A stretch of 64,000 bases of DNA from JABRWC01 sp039961675 (lineage in GTDB: Bacteria > Planctomycetota > Phycisphaerae > UBA1845 > Fen-1342), in NCBI GenBank assembly GCA_039961675.1, contig JABRWC010000085.1, forward strand, positions 1 to 64,000, in the 5' to 3' direction. The stretch's first letter is position 1. Each line of letters opens with the position of its first letter. Under the pieces are notes generated by a model. The model was not told the DNA's origin and ran no database searches. It saw nothing but the letters and a program-made list of their open reading frames with translations. This document shows, piece by piece, positions 35,938 through 44,227 of the stretch. Position numbers and translations under genes: made by a program.

Positions 35938-38181
35938 ATGCAGCTGGCCGCAAGCCGTCTGATCGCCTTGGCCGTCGCCCTCCTTTCCGCGGTGTCCGCC
36001 GCGCGCGCTGAGCAGACGCTCAAGGACGCGTACGCCGCCATTCTCAGCGGGGACTACGCCGCCGGTCAGCAGGCGATCCAGGGTCTTCTGGAGCGCGGCG
36101 ACACTTCGGGGGAAGTGGCTCGCGTGTCGAAATGGCTGGAGAGCTATCAGGAGCACAGCGCGTCGCGCGACGCCCTGCGGGCGCAGACGTTCGAGTGGGC
36201 GGTGCAGAACGCCAAGGACGCGCTGGCCGCGGGCAAGACCTACCTGGCGCTGAGCTTCGCGGTGCAAGCCTCGGCGTACGCGGAGGACGCCGAGCGGTTC
36301 GCTAAGGAACCTTGGGTCGTCGAGCTGCGGCAGAAGGCGTTGGCCTCGGCCGAAGACTTCATGAAGTCGGAGTCGTGGCGCAAGGCGCACGCATACTACT
36401 TCCAGCTTGAGCGCATCGACGCTCAGGACGCCCAGGCCCGCGCGGGCCGGGAGCGCGCCGCGCATCACCTGCGGCTGGAGTTCATCTACGACTCGGCCGA
36501 CGCGGTCGAACGCCGCATCGCGGATGTCCACCCGAGCCTGATGGAGAACGCCTTCGCGCTGATCAACGACAACTACTACGACGAGCCGGACTTTCGCAAG
36601 ATGGCGGAGGGCGCGCTGGACCAGATCGTGGCCCTGGCGCACTCGACCAAGCTGTACGACACGTCCGATCTGTTCAACGGCATCGCGAACCCCGCGGCTC
36701 GCGAGCACTTCATCGGCCGGCTTCAGGAGTTGCGCGCCAAGCTTCTGGACGAGAAGAACGGGCGCGATTACGGCTACCGCGAGCTGCTCAAGCTGTACCG
36801 CGCCGTGAGCGAAGCCAATCGCGCCAGCGTCTCGCTCCCCGAAGGACTGCTGGTGATCGAGTTCACCGAAGGCGCGCTCGCCAAGCTCGACGACTTCACC
36901 TCGATGGTCTGGCCGGCGGATTCGACCGAGTTCGACAAGATGATGATCGGGAACTTCTGCGGCGTGGGCATCCAGCTCGGACTCGACGAGGACACCGGCC
37001 GCCTCAAGGTCGTCACCCCGCTGGAGAACTCGCCCGCGCTCGAAGCCGGCATCCAGCCCGACGACCTGATCGTCGAGGTGAACGGCATCAGCACCAAGGA
37101 CTGGACCAGTGAAAAGGCCGTCCGCGAAATCACCGGCCCCGAAGCCACGAAGGTCACGCTCACGATCTTCCGGCCGCGGACCGGCAAGCGGCTCGAGTTT
37201 CCGCTCGAGCGGCGGGAGATTCAGCTTACCACCATCCGTGGCGTCAGCCGGGTGAAGACGGCCGGCGGCTACGAATGGAATTACATCCTGGATCCCGACG
37301 CCGGCGTAGCGCTGATCCGGCTGACGGGCTTCAACCCCGATTCGCAGAAGGAGTTGCTCGGGGCGTTAAACGCCGCCAAGAAGCAGGGCATGAAGGGCCT
37401 GATACTCGACCTGCGGTACAACCCGGGCGGCCTGCTCGACGTGGCGATCGACATCGTCAGCCTGTTCCAGAAGTCCGGCGAAGTCGTGGCGACGCGCGGT
37501 CGCCGCGAGACGCCGCAGACGCACGACGTCAGCGGCAACGCCCCGTTCGCGGACCTGCCGCTGGTCGTGCTCGTGAACGACAGCAGCGCCAGCGCGTCTG
37601 AAATCCTCTCCGGAGCGCTGAAGGACCACCAGCGCGCGATCGTGCTCGGCGAACGCACCTTCGGCAAGGGCAGCGTGCAGCGGGTGCTGCGCCTTGACCG
37701 CCGGTTCTCCTTCGGCGGCAACAAGCCCGCGGCGCGCCTGAAGTTGACGACCGCGCTGTATTACCTGCCGAGCGGCCGGTCGCCGCACCGCCTTCCCGAT
37801 GCCCAGGAATGGGGCGTCGACCCCGACTGGGTCGTGACGCTGACGCCCAAGGAAGCGAACAAGATCGGTGCGCGCCAGCTCGAGGCTTACATCATTCACA
37901 ACGAGGACGCGGCCCCGCCGGACTCGCAGCCGGACGCCGAGAAACTGGCCGCGGAGAAGGCGGCCCTCAAGCAGGAAGCGTCTGAAGAGTCGGAGGACGA
38001 AGACCTCGACAACGAGCTGCTCACGGAGGACGACCTGAAGCTGCTCCGCGCCGATCCGCACCAGGCGACGGACTTTGACCCCCAGCTTGAGGCCGCCCTG
38101 CTCCAGCTTCGCGCAAAGATCGCCGGCAACCTGCCGTGGCCGCAGCGACTGGCGAAAGCAAAGGACGAAGCGAAACCCTGA
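35938..38181 (+). CDS. S41 C-terminal processing protease with PDZ domain
   Basis: 747 residues, ATG behind an AGAGGAAT site; a signal peptide (about 1-25) places it in the envelope. A helical N-terminal region of about 25-330 is unusually long. PDZ domain about 335-430 (GVGIQLGLDEDTGRLKVVTPLENSPALEAGIQPDDLIVEVNG). The protease core contains catalytic Ser552 (SSASASE) and Lys577 (TFGKGS), separated by 25 residues as in Prc and plant CtpA. An acidic C-terminal tail (SEESEDEDLDNEL) ends the protein. Probably trims envelope or exported proteins. Confidence 0.94.
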   Translation: MQLAASRLIALAVALLSAVSAARAEQTLKDAYAAILSGDYAAGQQAIQGLLERGDTSGEVARVSKWLESYQEHSASRDALRAQTFEWAVQNAKDALAAGKTYLALSFAVQASAYAEDAERFAKEPWVVELRQKALASAEDFMKSESWRKAHAYYFQLERIDAQDAQARAGRERAAHHLRLEFIYDSADAVERRIADVHPSLMENAFALINDNYYDEPDFRKMAEGALDQIVALAHSTKLYDTSDLFNGIANPAAREHFIGRLQELRAKLLDEKNGRDYGYRELLKLYRAVSEANRASVSLPEGLLVIEFTEGALAKLDDFTSMVWPADSTEFDKMMIGNFCGVGIQLGLDEDTGRLKVVTPLENSPALEAGIQPDDLIVEVNGISTKDWTSEKAVREITGPEATKVTLTIFRPRTGKRLEFPLERREIQLTTIRGVSRVKTAGGYEWNYILDPDAGVALIRLTGFNPDSQKELLGALNAAKKQGMKGLILDLRYNPGGLLDVAIDIVSLFQKSGEVVATRGRRETPQTHDVSGNAPFADLPLVVLVNDSSASASEILSGALKDHQRAIVLGERTFGKGSVQRVLRLDRRFSFGGNKPAARLKLTTALYYLPSGRSPHRLPDAQEWGVDPDWVVTLTPKEANKIGARQLEAYIIHNEDAAPPDSQPDAEKLAAEKAALKQEASEESEDEDLDNELLTEDDLKLLRADPHQATDFDPQLEAALLQLRAKIAGNLPWPQRLAKAKDEAKP

Positions 38182-38212
38182 GGTCGCGCATCGGCCGCCC
38201 CGCCTGCCGCGA

Positions 38213-38776
38213 TCAGGCCGAGAGAAGTCGGCGGACCGCGCCGACAATCCCGTCGCGCTGCGCGCTCCAGGCCGTGCGGCCCGCCCCGTACAGCCGCCCG
38301 ATTACCGGCTGGATGACGATGCCGATGTAGAGCTGCACCGCGAGATCGACGTCCATCTTCCGGATTTCACCCCGGTCAACGCCGCTGTCGATCACGCCGC
38401 GGATGAGGACGCGCAGCCCTTCCTCGCGCGGGATGCCCGCGTACAGGTCATGCTGGCTCAACAAGATGAACTGGATGGATCGGGGCGACTCCTCGGCGAG
38501 CCGCAGAAACTCGTCCGCCATCGCCTCCAGCTTCGCCAACGCACCCTGCGCCGCCTCGGCGCGCGCCGTCAGCCTCTCCATCAGCTCGTGGAAATGCCGG
38601 CGGTACACCGCCCCGGCCAGCTCGTCTCGGTCGCGCCAGTATCGGTAGAGCAGCGCGGGCGACACGCCGGCCTCCTGGGCGATGTCCTGGATGGACGTGC
38701 CGCTCAGCCCCTTGCGAATCACGACTTCAACCAGGGCCGCCTCGATCTGCTGCTTCTTGGAGCTCGGACGCGACAT
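38213..38776 (-). CDS. TetR-family transcriptional regulator
   Basis: 187 residues from MSRPSSKKQQ (an ATG 12 bp earlier is equally possible; no SD marks either). N-terminal helix-turn-helix: IEAALVEVVIRKGLSGTSIQDIAQEAGVSPALLYRYWRDRDEL. The C-terminal all-helical ligand domain is not assignable. It is divergent from dapA over a 134-bp gap and convergent with the S41 protease. No operator could be picked out. Confidence 0.9.
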   Translation of the reverse strand: MSRPSSKKQQIEAALVEVVIRKGLSGTSIQDIAQEAGVSPALLYRYWRDRDELAGAVYRRHFHELMERLTARAEAAQGALAKLEAMADEFLRLAEESPRSIQFILLSQHDLYAGIPREEGLRVLIRGVIDSGVDRGEIRKMDVDLAVQLYIGIVIQPVIGRLYGAGRTAWSAQRDGIVGAVRRLLSA

Positions 38777-38910
38777 GGCGTGATCCATGGCCGGCCGGAA
38801 TTCTGCACGGCAATGTCCGAGCGCGGGCAGATCAAGGACGGAACGCGCCGCGCTTGTCCGCCGCGCCGGATCAGGTACGTTATCGCGGCGCACGCGCACG
38901 GAGCAAGCCA

Positions 38911-39789
38911 ATGCACGAGTTCCAGGGAACACTGACAGCGCTGGTGACGCCGATGCGCGATGGCCGAATCGACTTCGCGGCGCTGGAGACGCTGGTCGCG
39001 CGGCAGATCGACGCCGGCGTGGACGGGCTTGTGCCCTGCGGAACGACCGGTGAATCGCCGACGCTCAGCGACGACGAGCAGCTCGAGGTCATCCGCGCCG
39101 CCGTCCGCCTGGCCAGGGGCCAGGCGCAGGTCCTCGCCGGCGCCGGCAGCAACGACACGCGGCACGCGATCGAGCTTTCGCGCCGCGCGGCGGACGCGGG
39201 CGCGGATGGACTGCTCAGCGTCAACCCCTACTACAACCGCCCCACGCAGCGCGGCTTGTTCGAGCACTTCCGCGCAATCGCCGCGGCCGTGCCGTTGCCG
39301 ATCATGCTCTACAACATCCCCGGTCGCACGGGCGTGGCGCTGGAAGTCTCAACCATCGCGGCGCTGCGGCGCGAGTGCGCGAACGTGATCGCGGTGAAGC
39401 ACGCCACCGGACGCGTCGACGACGCCGCCGAACTGCTGGCCGCATGTGACATCGCGGTGCTTTCGGGCGACGACCCGCTGACCCTGCCGCTGATGAGCCT
39501 CGGCGCCGTCGGCGTCGTGAGCGTCCTGTCGAACCTGGCGCCGCGCATGGTGAAGCGGCTCACGGACGCCGCGCTCGCCGGCGACTTCATGCGGGCGAGG
39601 CGCGAGCACGCGTCGTTGTTCGCGTTGGCCCGCGGCCTGTTGTCACTGGAGACCAACCCAATCCCCATCAAGACCGCGCTGGCGATGAAGGGGCTGTGCC
39701 GCGAGGAGTTCCGCTTGCCCATGTGCCCGATCAGTGATGAGAACCGCGAGAAGCTGCGGCGGCTCCTGGAGAGCGTGGAAGTTGCATAG
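38911..39789 (+). CDS. dapA: 4-hydroxy-tetrahydrodipicolinate synthase
   Basis: 292 residues from the ATG at 38911 (MHEFQGTLTALVTP). DapA condenses pyruvate with aspartate semialdehyde in lysine and diaminopimelate synthesis. Schiff-base Lys163 (IAVKHATG), Tyr134 (MLYNIPGRTG), the GTTGES block and PYYNRPTQRG are present. DHDPS-family members can also be aldolases such as NanA; the full set of lysine-pathway residues favours DapA. No other lysine gene is adjacent. Confidence 0.93.
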   Translation: MHEFQGTLTALVTPMRDGRIDFAALETLVARQIDAGVDGLVPCGTTGESPTLSDDEQLEVIRAAVRLARGQAQVLAGAGSNDTRHAIELSRRAADAGADGLLSVNPYYNRPTQRGLFEHFRAIAAAVPLPIMLYNIPGRTGVALEVSTIAALRRECANVIAVKHATGRVDDAAELLAACDIAVLSGDDPLTLPLMSLGAVGVVSVLSNLAPRMVKRLTDAALAGDFMRARREHASLFALARGLLSLETNPIPIKTALAMKGLCREEFRLPMCPISDENREKLRRLLESVEVA

Positions 39790-40052
39790 ACACGGGTTCC
39801 TGAGAACGCGCGATAGTGCGGGCCGGGGCCCGTCGGCGTACGCAGGCGTGTCGGCGTGCCTGGCTTGAGTGTATCGCTCTAGCGGAAGGCAGGGCTGGGG
39901 AGAGTGCGAAGGCGTCCGTGGCCTGTGACGCCGGACGCTTCCCGCCCTTGGCCCTCCGGGCATGCGGGCCGCACTCCTGCGTTGTCCTATCCTCCCGGCT
40001 GGCACGCGTGGCTCGGATCAGGACGCGGCGCTGAGCCGCGCGCCGCCCATGC

Positions 40053-41024
40053 CTACCGAATTCCGGGAATGTACGCCGCGAAGCTGAAATCCGCGTTTGC
40101 CAGCACGTTCGAGATCGTGCGAATCTTGACCTGGATCAACGCTTCCTGGTTCGCCGCGTCGAGCTCGAGCACCTCGTAGAATGCGAACAGCAACAGCGGA
40201 ACGCCCGACCCGCCCGGCGGACCGTTCGCGTCGGTCTCCAGCGTGACGAACACCGCGAAATCCGCGGCCGTCAGCGACGAGAGCGGACGGCCCAGCGTTT
40301 CCGTGTCGATCCCTGACAAATCGATCGGGATGTTGTACCGGCCCGTCCCTACCCGCACGTTCATCGTCGAGGCGTTCGGTGGGAACTTGATCCCGCGGAT
40401 CGAGTTCGCCGTGGTCAGCTCGCCCGATGCGGGCACAGCGGCGATCGCGATGGCCCCCGTGGCATCCTGTCCCGGCGCGCCGTTCTGACCGTCGGAGCCG
40501 GGCGCGCCCTGGCAGTCCTGCGCGTCCAACACGCCGTCGCCGTTGATGTCCTCGATGGCGTCCGCCAAACCGTCGGCGTCGAGGTCCCAGCAGTTCAAGC
40601 CGTCCGCGCCGACTTCGCCTGGCTCCCCCGGAGGACCGGTGGGCCCTGCCGCGCCCGCCGCGCCCGCGGGGCCCGTGGGGCCGGCTGCGCCCTGGCAATC
40701 ATATGCGTCCCAGACACCGTCAGCGTTGACATCCTCTTCAGCGTCCGGCTCGCCGTTTCCGTTCACGTCCCAGCAGTTCAGGCCGTCTGCGCCGGGCACG
40801 CCAGGCGCGGTCTGGCCCGTATTGTCACCGCCGTTGTTCTGATCCTCGGCCTGCTGCTGCTCCTGCTGCGCGTCGATCGCCTGATTGACCGCGATGGAGG
40901 CGCCGAACCACAGCGCATCGATCAGGCTCGCCGCCGCGACGTCCTTGCAGTCCATCTTGAGATCGAAGGCCAGGACCGACGAGAACAAACCAAAGCCGAG
41001 CAGGCCGGACGAGTACAGCTTCAT
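40053..41024 (-). CDS. Collagen-like exported protein with calcium-loop repeats
   Basis: 323 residues from an ATG preceded by GAGGGTGG; a longer open frame upstream has no codon support. After a hydrophobic start and a Gln/Asn-rich spacer come two matching units, GLNCWDVNGNGEPDAEED and GLNCWDLDADGLADAIED, each followed by a calcium-loop-like DVNADGVWDAYDCQG or DINGDGVLDAQDCQG. These flank a Gly-X-Y collagen-like segment (GPTGPAGAAGAAGPTG...); a second short Gly-rich run follows. The C-terminal ~150 residues form a beta-rich globular domain. Likely a surface trimer; function unknown. Confidence 0.82.
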   Translation of the reverse strand: MKLYSSGLLGFGLFSSVLAFDLKMDCKDVAAASLIDALWFGASIAVNQAIDAQQEQQQAEDQNNGGDNTGQTAPGVPGADGLNCWDVNGNGEPDAEEDVNADGVWDAYDCQGAAGPTGPAGAAGAAGPTGPPGEPGEVGADGLNCWDLDADGLADAIEDINGDGVLDAQDCQGAPGSDGQNGAPGQDATGAIAIAAVPASGELTTANSIRGIKFPPNASTMNVRVGTGRYNIPIDLSGIDTETLGRPLSSLTAADFAVFVTLETDANGPPGGSGVPLLLFAFYEVLELDAANQEALIQVKIRTISNVLANADFSFAAYIPGIR

Positions 41025-41233
41025 CGCACCACCCTCGCAGTAAAGGTCTGCGCGCCAACACTCTGCTGGCTCGCCGTGCGCAACTTCCGGGCGTCGTGTT
41101 CCCCGCGCGGTCGGATGGTGGAAGCCGTCATTGGATCGTAGGCCGGTGCGCCGCGCCGCGGCCACTTTTCTCTTGATACGCCGCGCGGCGCGGGGAGGTC
41201 CCAGAAACGTGCGGCGACCAGGCGCGCTTGCGA

Positions 41234-41554
41234 TCAGCGGACGAACACGCGCGTGCGTATGGTCTCGCGTCCGCCGAAGTAGCCGCCGCCGAGCCGGTCG
41301 GTGAAGGACTGATCGTCGAAGGACCAGTGCGTGCTGTAAGTCGTGTCGTCGTACATGTAGCCGAGCGGGACCGAGGGCCACGACGAGCGTCCCGCGTATG
41401 ACTGCGCGATCCGGGTCTGCACCGGGTCCGCGCCGAGCAGCAGATTCCGCTCCCGGCCGGCGATGTCCGGGCTGCAAACGCCCGCGTGCGGCCGGCGCGC
41501 GGCGCAACCCAGGGTCAGCGCCGCGATCAGAAGCAGCGGGCAGAGCCTCCTCAT
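41234..41554 (-). CDS. Small lipoprotein of unknown function
   Basis: 106 residues, lipobox LTLGC (Cys17). Aromatic/Gly-rich C-terminal part (SWPSVPLGYMYDDTTYS, GGGYFGGRE). No family recognised. Same strand as and 209 bp upstream of the collagen-like gene, with no clear link. Confidence 0.6.
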   Translation of the reverse strand: MRRLCPLLLIAALTLGCAARRPHAGVCSPDIAGRERNLLLGADPVQTRIAQSYAGRSSWPSVPLGYMYDDTTYSTHWSFDDQSFTDRLGGGYFGGRETIRTRVFVR

Positions 41555-41817
41555 GCTAATTGTACGCGTATGCGTGTGAGTCCGGTCAAGGCCGGACGCA
41601 CTGCTTCTCGCGCCACCAGCGCCGCCCAGCGCTATCGGACGGCGTGACTCTTGAATCGGCGCTCAGCCTCGCCGCCTCACCCACCGCCGCGCAGAACTCG
41701 GCTGTTCGGGGGAATTTGCTTGGCAGCCGACTCCGGCCGCAGGCATAATGATCCCGGACCCGCGCGTGGACGTCCGCGGGCCGGCGTCATGCGCATCCAC
41801 CCAGAAGAGGGTACGCC

Positions 41818-42162
41818 ATGTCTCACAGAAAAATTGCGATCGTCACGGTCGGTTTGGGAGCGCTCGTGATTCTCGCCGCCGCGCAGAGCTGGACGGCCGT
41901 GGCCGGACCGGCGCCGACGACGCCGCCTCCGGCCATCGCCCCGGACCCGGCAGACGTGGAGCGGTTCGTCGGCCACAGCGCAAGCGGCGACTTTCAGGAA
42001 GCGCTGAACGACGCCCTAATGCAGGCGGACCAATATTTCGCCAACATCGGCGCCGACATCCTGTACAACTACCGCGTGCTGTCGACCACCGGCCGCCGCG
42101 GCGGATTCGCCGGGTTCAACGACCTGTACGTGACGATTGCCGCGAGCGGCGATGGATCGTAG
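41818..42162 (+). CDS. Small exported or membrane-anchored protein
   Basis: 114 residues. An N-terminal membrane segment (about 7-28) and a Pro/Ala spacer are followed by about 70 residues (VERFVGHSASGDFQEALNDALMQADQYFANIGADILYNYRVLSTTGRRGGFAGFNDLYVTI), rather like the dodecin/YbjQ-scale small fold but with no clear family. An AAGAGGG-like site precedes the ATG. Convergent with the 50-residue gene at 42293-42445. Confidence 0.6.
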   Translation: MSHRKIAIVTVGLGALVILAAAQSWTAVAGPAPTTPPPAIAPDPADVERFVGHSASGDFQEALNDALMQADQYFANIGADILYNYRVLSTTGRRGGFAGFNDLYVTIAASGDGS

Positions 42163-42292
42163 AGCGGTGCCAGCAGGGGCTCGCGGAGCACTCACTCGGC
42201 GCGCGTTGCACGAGCTCGCGGCTCGGAGGGCGCGCCCGCATTACTCCCGAGATGAAGCGCGGTTTCGGTGCGCCGGTTGCGGCCGCGCGGGA

Positions 42293-42445
42293 TCAGCTCC
42301 GGCCGGCGGAGTCGGCGATCGCATCGGCCAGGTTCAGTCCGGCGAACACGATGTCGCCAGTCTGGGCCATGGCCTTCTCGGTGAGCGGAACTCCCAGCAG
42401 GAAGGCGACAGCCGCGGCGGCGTATAGTCTGAAGCGCTGGATCAT
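42293..42445 (-). CDS. 50-residue exported peptide
   Basis: ATG at 42445-42443, TGA at 42295-42293. An AGGAGG lies 10 nt upstream of the ATG (42461-42456). The sequence starts MIQRFRLYAAAAVAFLLGVP and continues LTEKAMAQTGDIVFAGLNLADAIADSAGRS, i.e. a signal peptide or one membrane helix with an AMAQ-type cleavage site and a short acidic tail. The SD and signal-peptide pattern support it; no family is known. Confidence 0.6.
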   Translation of the reverse strand: MIQRFRLYAAAAVAFLLGVPLTEKAMAQTGDIVFAGLNLADAIADSAGRS

Positions 42446-42811
42446 CTCAATCCGGCCTCCTGGGAAAGTCGATTCTCAACGGACCGCGGCGAGGTTAGCC
42501 CCCCGCGCATGCGTGTCAAGCGCGTTTACGCGACGCTCCGCCTGGAGCAGACACGGGCGGCTCGAACACGTTTGAGTGCAGGCCAACGGTCCTCGCGATT
42601 TGCAGGCTGCCTGCGCGTCGCCGGACCTGACGCGATCGCGTACGGTTCGCGACGGGCAGGTCTCACCCTGCGCCCCCAAACCGCCTGGAGAAACGAGCGG
42701 CCCGCACCGCAGCCAGAACCCGCGATGCGAGCCGCCACTATCGAATCAATCCGCCTTTTGGCTAACGGGAGGCGGGGCGCCCAGTTTCCTTTCCCTCCAA
42801 CGATCGCGCGC
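42446..42811. other. Intergenic, no gene seen
   Basis: 366 bp upstream of the 50-residue gene and downstream of the GT4 gene (both minus strand). No promoter, hairpin or SD-led ORF could be supported apart from the SD at 42456. Confidence 0.35.
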
Positions 42812-43966
42812 TCACTGATTCAGACACCGATAGTACTCGGTCTCCATGAGCTCGGCGACCGCCTCCGGCGTGAACCGGTCCGCCAGCGCCCGCGAGCGGC
42901 GGGCCGTGGCGTCGCGAAGCGCGGTGTCGGACAGCATCGACCGCAGCGCCTTCGTGAACGACTCGACCTCGCAGCGGGCGATCATGCCGGCGCCGGCTTC
43001 TTCCACGTCCGCGCTTAACGCAATCCCATCCGAGAGCACCAACGGGAGTCCGAACAACATCGCCTCGACCACCGAAATGCCGAAGCTTTCATGCGAGGAC
43101 GGCTGGGCGAAGACGGCCGCCCGGCGCAGCGCAGCGGCCTTGGTCCCGCCGCTCACCATGCCCGGCATCGAGACCTTGGCTTCGATCCCCTCCTGCTGGA
43201 TTCGCGTACGGAGGTGGCCGACGACGTCTGCGTCTTCGTACGGACCGGCGAGCAGCAGGTGCCAGTCCGGAAACTCGGCGTGCACGTGAATAAAAGCTTC
43301 GAGCAGCAGGTCGGTGCGCTTGATCCAGCACAGCCGGCCAAGGTAGAGGATGACCTTGTGCTCGGGTTTCAGGTTTGGGCACTGCCCCGAGAGCCGCGCA
43401 AAGTCCGGTTCAATGTCCAGCAGCCCGCGGTCCACGGGATGCGGCACGACGAATCGGCGCGCCGGCAGTCCCAGCCGCTCCAGCTCGTGCAACTCCTTGC
43501 GGCTGTGGCAGTGAATCGCGGCGGCCTGCCCGACGCCGCGCCGTTCGAACGCCTGGTAGTACGCGGTCTTGCGCAGCCGCTTGTGGCCGAGGGGAATTTC
43601 GTTGAGGCTGCCGTCCGGGTCCACGATGTACGGAATTCCGCGCCGGCGCGCGGCCTCGAGCGCCGCGCGGTTGTGATAGCGCCAGATTCCGTGGATGTGC
43701 ACCACATCGCAGTCGTCGGCCGCCTCCTCGACCTGGCGGCGGAACGTGGAATCGCGAAACAGGGCGCCCGGCTGGCCGATGGCTTCAAGCACGGTCAGAT
43801 TGCCGTGCTTGCCCGCCTCAAGCGTCGTCTTGCTCTCGCCGTTCCAAACCGGCAGGACGGTCACCTCGTGGCCACGCGCGGCCTGCTCCCGTGCGAGCGC
43901 CGCGAGGCCCGCCGGCGGACCGCCGCTCTTTTCCGCCAGTGTCGTGATTACGTGCAGAATCCTCAT
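42812..43966 (-). CDS. GT4 family glycosyltransferase
   Basis: 384 residues with the GT-B fold of GT4/GT1 group enzymes: N-terminal MRILHVITTLAEKSGGPP and DVVHIHGIWRYHNR, and a C-terminal nucleotide-sugar domain with VILYLGRLCWIKR and the EX7E motif in SSHESFGISVVEAMLFGLPLVLSD. These enzymes transfer a sugar from a nucleotide or lipid donor onto glycans. No polysaccharide cluster surrounds it, so the acceptor is unknown. Confidence 0.92.
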   Translation of the reverse strand: MRILHVITTLAEKSGGPPAGLAALAREQAARGHEVTVLPVWNGESKTTLEAGKHGNLTVLEAIGQPGALFRDSTFRRQVEEAADDCDVVHIHGIWRYHNRAALEAARRRGIPYIVDPDGSLNEIPLGHKRLRKTAYYQAFERRGVGQAAAIHCHSRKELHELERLGLPARRFVVPHPVDRGLLDIEPDFARLSGQCPNLKPEHKVILYLGRLCWIKRTDLLLEAFIHVHAEFPDWHLLLAGPYEDADVVGHLRTRIQQEGIEAKVSMPGMVSGGTKAAALRRAAVFAQPSSHESFGISVVEAMLFGLPLVLSDGIALSADVEEAGAGMIARCEVESFTKALRSMLSDTALRDATARRSRALADRFTPEAVAELMETEYYRCLNQ

Positions 43967-44227
43967 GCGTCCCTCTCCCCAGTGAGCCGCGATTGGTGAG
44001 GACGCACTCCGGGCGGAGACCCGAACTGGACGGGCCGGAGGTGCAGGGGCGGCGCGGAGATTCCGCGGTCAGCGCTTCAAGCGCCGTTCCACACCTGCTT
44101 TCGGATTGCGATGGCTAAATACCGAGCGTCCCCAATTGCTCGATCAATTCTAGGACGGCGTTTTTTGCGAAATCAAATGGACGGCCCAAGAAAACCACGG
44201 CGAAAACGCCGCGCGTCCGGCCGGCCG

